A DNA stretch of 7,890 bases from Anaerolineales bacterium (lineage in GTDB: Bacteria; Chloroflexota; Anaerolineae; Anaerolineales; JABWBV01). A program made the position numbers and the translations under genes. Of the stretch, positions 1 to 5,200 are shown piece by piece (the stretch's first letter is position 1; every line of letters starts with the position of its first letter). Location of the stretch: positions 1-7,890 of the forward strand of contig JACKAX010000052.1 of NCBI GenBank assembly GCA_020634875.1, in the 5' to 3' direction. The notes beneath the pieces are model-generated. The model was given only the letters and a program-made list of their open reading frames with translations. It made no database searches and had not been told where the DNA came from.

Positions 1-717
1 GAGCCGCTTGTGCCAGGGTTCAGCCATGTGCCGTATAACAACATCGGGGCGTTGGAGAAGGCGGTCACGGTAGAAACCGCGGCAGTGATTTTGGAGCCAG
101 TGCAAGGGGAGGGCGGGGTGTATCCGGCGGATGTTACGTATTTGCAAGCCGCGCGGGAGATTTGTTCGGCGCAGGGGGCGTTGTTGATTATTGATGAGAT
201 TCAAACGGGTTTTGGGCGCACGGGAAAATTGTTTGCGATTGAACATAGTGGGGTGATTCCCGATTTGTTGTGCGTGGCGAAGTCGTTGGCGGGGGGACTG
301 CCGATGGGGGCGGTGTTGATCGGCCCAGCGGTGCAAAATCTCGTGCCGGGAACGCATGGTTCGACGTTTGGCGGGAATCCGTTGGCATGTGCGGCGGCGC
401 TAGCGGCGTTGGCAGCGATTGAAGAGGAGAATCTGCCCGGTCAGGCGGCGGAGAAGGGGGCGTATTTGATGGAGAAGATTCGGGCGATCCAGTCACCTGT
501 GGTGCGAGAAGTGCGCGGAATGGGGTTGATGATCGGGATCGAACTCCGGCAAAAGGTGACCCCGTATTTGCGGGCTTTGCAAGAACGGCGCATTATCGCG
601 CTGAATGCGGGGATGACGGTCTTGCGTTTGTTGCCGCCTTTGGTGATTACGTATGAACAGTTGGATTTGTTGGCGGGGGCGTTGGAAGAGGTGCTAATTA
701 ATTCTTTGGAGGAATAG
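1..717 (+). CDS. lysJ: LysW-gamma-L-lysine / ornithine aminotransferase, C-terminal part (5' end outside window)
   Basis: This is a PLP-dependent class III aminotransferase. In the LysW pathway it converts LysW-gamma-aminoadipate semialdehyde to LysW-gamma-lysine with glutamate as amino donor, and often does the matching ornithine step. The frame is open from base 1, so about 238 residues remain of a usual ~395; roughly the first 150 are missing. Visible motifs are EPVQGEGG, the cofactor aspartate in [11 protein letters not shown] (partial residue 65), the Schiff-base lysine in VAKSLAGG (partial residue 94, codon 280-282) and the phosphate-binding STFGGNPLA. The C-terminal block [15 protein letters not shown], with LLPPLVI near the end, resembles Thermus LysJ as I remember it. 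The following lysK gene supports LysJ over a plain ArgD. The TAG stop (715-717) lies at the edge of the first intergenic repeat. A general acetylornithine aminotransferase remains the alternative. Confidence 0.9.
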   Translation, partial: EPLVPGFSHVPYNNIGALEKAVTVETAAVILEPVQGEGGVYPADVTYLQAAREICSAQGALLIIDEIQTGFGRTGKLFAIEHSGVIPDLLCVAKSLAGGLPMGAVLIGPAVQNLVPGTHGSTFGGNPLACAAALAALAAIEEENLPGQAAEKGAYLMEKIRAIQSPVVREVRGMGLMIGIELRQKVTPYLRALQERRIIALNAGMTVLRLLPPLVITYEQLDLLAGALEEVLINSLEE

Positions 718-796
718 TACACAGAAGGCACAGAGGGAACAGAAGAACACAGAAGATTTTTTAGAATTATTTTCTGTGGATTCTGTGTTTTCCGTG
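713..796. repeat. Intergenic CACAGAG-type repeat, copy 1
   Basis: This 84-base unit starts at the lysJ stop codon and recurs 106 bases downstream. It begins AATAGTACACAGAAGGC and ends GGATTCTGTGTTTTCCGTG. The purine-rich left half (718-755) is close to the reverse complement of the right half plus the following bases (770-807). The outer nine bases, TACACAGAA (718-726) and TTCTGTGTA (799-807), pair perfectly, and several inner differences become G-U pairs in + strand RNA. The unit could therefore form a long imperfect hairpin in the transcript. Repeats with this CACAGAG vocabulary occur between genes in many environmental bacteria. Their function is unknown to me. Confidence 0.85.
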
Positions 797-818
797 TTTT
801 CTGTGTACCGTGGTGAAG

Positions 819-899
819 AATAGTACACAGAAGGCGCAGAGGAAACATAGGAACACATAAGGTTTTTAGATATTTTCTGTGGATTCTGTGTTTTCCGTG
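819..899. repeat. Intergenic CACAGAG-type repeat, copy 2
   Basis: This is the second, 81-base copy of the repeat at 713-796, in direct orientation with a 106-base period. It opens with the same AATAGTACACAGAAGGC word (one base differs soon after) and closes with the same GGATTCTGTGTTTTCCGTG word. The middle has diverged, with CATAGG and CACATAAGG in place of CAGAAG and CACAGAAG. Its right edge lies about 20 bases before the lysK start codon and carries in-frame GTG codons that artificially extend the lysK reading frame to 879. Confidence 0.85.
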
Positions 900-911
900 C
901 TTACTGTGGAC

Positions 912-916
912 AAGGA
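912..916 (+). promoter_or_regulatory. Ribosome binding site deciding the lysK start
   Basis: AAGGA lies four bases before ATG 921. The longer frame opens at GTG 879, but that start has only repeat-derived sequence before it, and its first residues (DSVFSVL) are encoded by the repeat. ATG 921 is followed directly by the normal start of an M20 peptidase-family protein, so 921 is the better start. Confidence 0.6.
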
Positions 917-920
917 TGAT

Positions 921-1970
921 ATGGAACCTTTTGATTTTTCAACAATAATTGGTTTAGTTAGCCAGTACAGTCCGTCCGGGCAGGAGCGGGGGGCGGTGGA
1001 GTGGTTGGCGGCGCGGATGCAGGCATTGGGGTTTTCGCGGGCGTTTGTAGATGGGGCGGGGAACGCGGTCGGAGTGATGGGGGATGGGGCGCGGCAAGTC
1101 GTGTTGTTAGGGCATATTGACACGGTGCCGGGAGAAATCCAAGTTGAGACGAAAGATGGGATTTTGTTCGGGCGCGGGTCGGTGGATGCGAAGGGGCCGT
1201 TGGCGTGTTTTACGGATGGGGTCGCACGCGTAGGAGCGGTTGAAGGGTGGCAGTTTGTGGTGATTGGAGCGGTGGAAGAGGAAAGGAATTCGGAGGGTGC
1301 GCGGTTTGTTGCGCCTTCTTATCAACCGGAGTTTGCCATTATCGGGGAGCCGAATCGGTGGGATCGGGTGGCGTTGGGGTACAAGGGGAGCGCGTGGGCG
1401 CAGATCACCGTGAGGCGGGCGCAAGCGCATTCGGCGAGTGGGCAGGAGTCAGCATGTGAGGGCGCAGTGAATGTGTGGAATCGGACGAAGGCTTGGGTGG
1501 AAACGTTCAACGAGGGGCGGGGGAAGGTGTTTGACCAGGTGTTGCTTTCGCTGCGGGCACTTCGCTCAGGTCAGGAAGGTTTCGAGAATTGGGCGCAGAT
1601 TCAGATCGGGGCGCGGTTGCCCGTTTCGGTTTCGCCGGATGATTGGTATCAGATATTAAATGAAATGGTGGGGGATGGCGAGTTGGAAAGAACTGGGTAC
1701 GCGATTCCAGCATATCAGTGTGAGAAAAATACGGCGCTGGTGCGCGCGTTTTTGTCGGGCATTCGAGCGGAGGGGGGAAAGCCGAGTTTTGTGTATAAGA
1801 CGGGGACGGCGGATTTGAATATCGTGGGGCCGGTTTGGAATTGTCCCGCGCTGGTGTATGGGCCGGGGGATTCGGCGTTGGATCATACGCCGGAGGAACA
1901 TATTGAGTTGGATGAGTATGCGAAGGCGGTGGAGGTGTTGGCGGGGGCGCTCCGGGCGTTGGTGGGGTGA
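921..1970 (+). CDS. lysK: [LysW]-lysine / [LysW]-ornithine hydrolase (M20 metallopeptidase family)
   Basis: LysK cleaves the isopeptide-like bond between the carrier LysW and lysine (or ornithine), the last step of this cytoplasmic route. From ATG 921 the protein has 349 residues, near the usual family length. M20 metal-site motifs occur in order: GHIDTVPG (His65, Asp67), [10 protein letters not shown] (bridging Asp89), the catalytic and ligand glutamates in [11 protein letters not shown] (Glu119/Glu120), IGEP (Glu143) and C-terminal [12 protein letters not shown] (His322). The HIDTVPGEI and VDAKGP blocks are typical of LysK rather than of ArgE or DapE. The lid domain lies at about residues 155-265. 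lysJ ends 203 bases upstream, so the genes are probably co-transcribed across the tandem repeat. The codons are rich in GGG, GCG and TTG. ArgE-like deacetylase is the weaker alternative. Confidence 0.9.
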   Translation: MEPFDFSTIIGLVSQYSPSGQERGAVEWLAARMQALGFSRAFVDGAGNAVGVMGDGARQVVLLGHIDTVPGEIQVETKDGILFGRGSVDAKGPLACFTDGVARVGAVEGWQFVVIGAVEEERNSEGARFVAPSYQPEFAIIGEPNRWDRVALGYKGSAWAQITVRRAQAHSASGQESACEGAVNVWNRTKAWVETFNEGRGKVFDQVLLSLRALRSGQEGFENWAQIQIGARLPVSVSPDDWYQILNEMVGDGELERTGYAIPAYQCEKNTALVRAFLSGIRAEGGKPSFVYKTGTADLNIVGPVWNCPALVYGPGDSALDHTPEEHIELDEYAKAVEVLAGALRALVG

Positions 1971-1974
1971 AATA

Positions 1975-2000
1975 AGAAAAAAGCATCCAAAAATGCTTCC
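1975..2000 (-). terminator. Small hairpin after lysK, reading best as a minus-strand terminator
   Basis: AAGCAT (1981-1986) pairs with ATGCTT (1993-1998) across a six-base loop. On the + strand it is followed by CCTCG rather than a T tract, so it is a poor terminator for lysK. On the minus strand the same hairpin is followed by TTTTTTCTTATT and is extended by two G-U pairs, giving a better intrinsic terminator aimed at the 3' end of lysK. No convincing minus-strand gene precedes it. The stem is short and could be chance. Confidence 0.35.
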
Positions 2001-2056
2001 TCGATTTCATACGATTCACCCAATAGACTTATCCCCTCTCCACCATTAAACTCTCT

Positions 2057-2079
2057 CATAATATGATATGTAAATATAT
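2057..2079 (+). promoter_or_regulatory. AT-rich block, possible gltB leader promoter
   Basis: CATAAT (2057-2062) and TATGAT (2062-2067) each match the -10 consensus at five of six positions, inside an AT-rich stretch that stands out from the GC-rich genes on both sides. No good -35 hexamer sits at the expected spacing. A promoter is expected in this region because gltB cannot be transcribed from the few bases after its upstream terminator unless an earlier transcript reads through. Confidence 0.25.
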
Positions 2080-2105
2080 CCTTACTTGTAAGTTCCACGC
2101 CTTTT

Positions 2106-2217
2106 CGACTGCCGCTGCAAAGACCGCTGCCGGTCCCTCTTAGCATACGAGCAGTCTAGGTGAAAAACTAAATCTCACACCAAAGAAAGGACTGCTCAGA
2201 AAAAGCAGTCCTTTTTT
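2106..2217 (+). promoter_or_regulatory. Attenuator / riboswitch-like leader of gltB
   Basis: Three pairings in this leader share segments and so exclude one another. GACTGC (2107-2112) can pair with GCAGTC (2151-2156), enclosing about 38 bases with an inner GACCG/CGGTC hairpin (2122-2126 with 2131-2135). The 3' side of that stem, GAGCAGTCT (2149-2157), can instead pair over nine positions, one of them G-U, with GGACTGCTC (2189-2197). That pairing destroys the 5' arm of the terminator hairpin (2186-2196 with 2204-2214). GGTG (2159-2162) and CACC (2178-2181) could form a small stem inside the antiterminator. The order is that of a transcriptional riboswitch or protein-controlled attenuator. It does not match the riboswitch classes I can recall, and the signal is unknown. 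Confidence 0.5.
2186..2217 (+). terminator. Strong intrinsic terminator just before gltB
   Basis: An 11-base-pair stem, AAAGGACTGCT (2186-2196) with AGCAGTCCTTT (2204-2214), has a seven-base CAGAAAA loop and a run of six T (2212-2217) followed by ATT. It could end lysK transcription. However, it stops 17 bases before the gltB ATG, leaving no room for a downstream promoter, so it must also lie in the gltB leader. That argues for conditional termination. On the minus strand it is followed by TTTCTTT and could work weakly there too. Confidence 0.8.
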
Positions 2218-2223
2218 ATTTCC

Positions 2224-2229
2224 GAGAGG
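2224..2229 (+). promoter_or_regulatory. gltB ribosome binding site
   Basis: GAGAGG sits five bases before ATG 2235 and supports this start over the in-frame ATG at 2247. It begins seven bases after the terminator T run, so only transcripts that escape termination carry it. Confidence 0.6.
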
Positions 2230-2234
2230 CCGCG

Positions 2235-5200
2235 ATGAACCCACAAATGAACCAACGAACGACACTTACCGACCTTTTTCCGGGCATTTCTACTCACTCC
2301 TGGCTATCGGGCGATCCTGATTCGCCCTACTTGGATGAGCATGACGCTTGCGCCATCGTGGCCTCCATCCGAAAGGGCGGGGTTGCTACGCATGGCAATC
2401 TCAAGCGTGTGCTCAACGCCCTCAGCAAAATGGGCCATCGCTCCGGTGATGTTAACGGAGAGGGGGACGGATGCGGGGTGATGACTGACATCCCCCGCCT
2501 GATTTGGGCAGACGCTTTAGAAGAAGCAGGTAAACCGGGCTGGCTCGCAGAAGACCGTCGGTTCTTTGTTGGACATTTGATGATCCCACGTGAATCTGAA
2601 ACCGAACAACGGAAAATCGTCCAAAAAATCCTCCACCTCACGCGGAACGCCGGGGCCGATCTCCTCATCAGCCGTGCGGGACATACCCGCCCCCACGCGC
2701 TGGGCAAACTGGCCCGGGAACAGGAACCCCTCTTCTGGCAGCTCGCAGGCGTGATGAGCCTCTCCGCTCTCGAAGCGGTAGACCGCAAACTCTTTGACCT
2801 CACCCTGGCCATCGAGCGTGATACCCCTGCGCACGTGGTTTCCCTTTCCAGCCATAGTGTTGTGTACAAAGTCCGCGGCTCGGTGGAAACGCTCTACCAT
2901 TACTATCCCGAACTCCGCAGCCCTCAATTCACCTCCGCCATCACCCTCGGGCACACCCGCTATTCCACAAATACAACCACCGCGTTTGAACGTGTTCAGC
3001 CTTTTAGCTACCTGGGACACAACGGCGAAATCAACACCATCGCCCGCCTTCGTGAGCAAGCCCGCATGATCGGTACCCAACTTGTCCATCAGGGCAGCGA
3101 CTCCCAAGACCTTGACCGCGCCCTCGGCACCCTCATCCATCACTATCACTTCACCCTCTCCGAAGCCATGGAAATCTTGCTCCCGCCCATTTTGAGTGAA
3201 GTCGCTAAATTCCCCGCGGAAGCGCAGCAGGTCTACCACCACTACCGTGAAGCGTTCGGTCCCTTTGCACAAGGGCCTGCGGGCCTCATTTCCCGCTATG
3301 CTGATGAAGCCGTGTTTAGCGTAGATGCCTTGGGCCTTCGCCCGCTCTGGTTTGGTGAAACCGACAAGGAATATTTCTTCTCATCTGAGAAGGGCGTGTA
3401 TTACCTCGAATCGCTGGCCAATGATCCCCGTCCTCTTTCCCCTGGTGAAAAGATGGCCCTTCATGTCCACCGCAACCGCACCGTGGACGTGTACGAATAC
3501 CCCGCCTTGCAAACCCTCCTCGTCCAACTCGCCCGCCGCCGCCTCCCTTCACCCACGCCCCCTTCCTCCCTCACATCCTCTCCTCTTCCCCTTTTCTCCC
3601 CTGGACCCACCCCCTCTCCCCGCCTCCTCGCTGCCCTCGGCTGGTCCCGCGAAGACCTCGAATGGGTCAAATCTCTCGCTGACAACGGCTCCGACCCCCT
3701 TGGTTCGCTCGGCTACGATGGCCCCCTCGCCGCTCTTTCCGACCAGCGTCAGAATGTTTCGGATTATTTCAAAGAGGCGGTCGCGGTGGTCACTAACCCT
3801 GCGATTGACCGTGAACGGGAAAAAGAACACTTCTCAACCCGCGCGGTGATCGGCACCCGTCCATCGCTCCACCCGAACAGCGAATCCCTCGCATTCCACA
3901 TCACACTGGATTGTCCGATCCTCCTCGATAACACCCCGGACAATCCCCTTCTCCCATCCGACCGCCTCGCGGAACTGGTCACCAGACAGGGGACGCGCAC
4001 GCTTGAGTCGCTCCTCGCTTCTTTCGGTGACCGTGCGTCCGTTCTTTCCACCCTTCCCCAGCCGGATGAAAACATCCCCAACGCCCTCGACCGCCTGGCC
4101 GAAGCTGCTCTCGATGCCGCAAAAGCTGGGGCCAGCCTCATTGTGCTGGATGATTCTCAGGCGTTTCAAAATGGAAATAGCTGGCTCGACCCGCATCTGA
4201 TTGTTTCTGTAGTTGATCGTGCCTTGCGCCTGTCGTTTTTGGAAATCCCCGCCGCCGATGAACCACAACCTCTCTTCACCGATGCGGCTGGGCAGATTGA
4301 CCTCGCCCAAATTCTTGCACCGAACCCCGTCAACCTTCGCCGACAGGTGGGCATAGTCCTCCGTTCGGGGGCGATCCGGAATTTGCATGATGTGATGATG
4401 GCGCTTGGGGTTGGCGCAGATGCCATCGCCCCCTCCCTCCTCTTTGAAAATGCGGTGGATGACCCTCGCCGCCAACTCTCCGAACCCGAACGTTTTACTC
4501 GTCTGCAAAAGACTTTCAGAGCATTGCGCGCAGGGATCGAAAAAGTCACGAGTACGATGGGGATTCACGAACTACGCGGGTACGGACGGATTTTTGCCAG
4601 CATTGGCCTGGGTGAAGATGTTGCCCTCGCGATGGGTACGGCCAACTACTACGGTTCCCAAAAACAAGGTCTCACCTGGCATGCCCTCCAAACCGACCTC
4701 GAAGAACGCAAGATGGTGGTGGCGGGCGATGGTCAGGGCAACCTGTCCCGCACGAACCACTTCTACCCCAAAATATGGAAAACTGCCGGGCAAGTTGCCA
4801 CCGGATCAACGCCTGTTGGCGATGCCGAACCCAACGCATTTGAACTCAAAGCCGAGGCCACTGCCCGCCAGATTCCCGTCACCCTGCGGCATATTTTAGA
4901 TTTTGATTTTCCGGCTCAACAAGGTGGGGTGGACTTTGCGAACGATGATTTTGGCAGGGTTCCTTTCAAGTCCACTCCACCTGGGAAAATTGATCCCGAC
5001 GAGGTAGATGCGGGCATCACCAGCCATTCCCTCCCGTTTGTCATCGCCTCGATGTCGTTTGGATCGCAGAGTGAAATTGCGTTCCGGGCGTATGCCGAGG
5101 GGGCAGCGAGGCTCAATATGCTTTCGGTCAACGGGGAGGGCGGCGAAATCCCCGATATGCTGGGTAAGTATCCCCACCACCGGGGCCAGCAGATCGCCTC

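Noticed and set aside
713..899. CRISPR array
   Set aside because: There are only two long copies with a 106-base period and internal symmetry, the units diverge in the middle, and no short constant repeats with unique spacers are present.
879..920. GTG 879 as the lysK start (14 extra residues)
   Set aside because: The added residues are encoded by the tail of the intergenic repeat, there is no ribosome binding site before 879, and ATG 921 has AAGGA upstream and begins a normal M20-family N-terminus.
1471..1659. Additional + strand open frames overlapping lysK
   Set aside because: They lie out of frame inside the conserved lysK coding region, are Arg/Gly/Cys-rich and have no ribosome binding site.
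2106..2217. T-box, glutamine or preQ1 riboswitch
   Set aside because: I find no T-box antiterminator word and no glutamine-riboswitch core. The GAAAAACTAA stretch at 2162-2171 only superficially resembles the A-rich tail of preQ1-I and lacks the matching upstream hairpin. preQ1 would also be an unexpected ligand for gltB.
2186..2217. The terminator as a simple end of the lysK transcript only
   Set aside because: It leaves 17 bases to the gltB ATG, too few for a promoter, so it must also be in the gltB leader.
2517..3272. 251-codon minus-strand open frame inside gltB
   Set aside because: It lies entirely opposite the conserved amidotransferase domain, has no family motif, and arises because GC-biased codons suppress stops on the other strand.
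3834..4568. 244-codon minus-strand open frame inside gltB
   Set aside because: It is opposite a conserved GltB domain with no recognisable motif or start signal; it is a shadow of the real frame.
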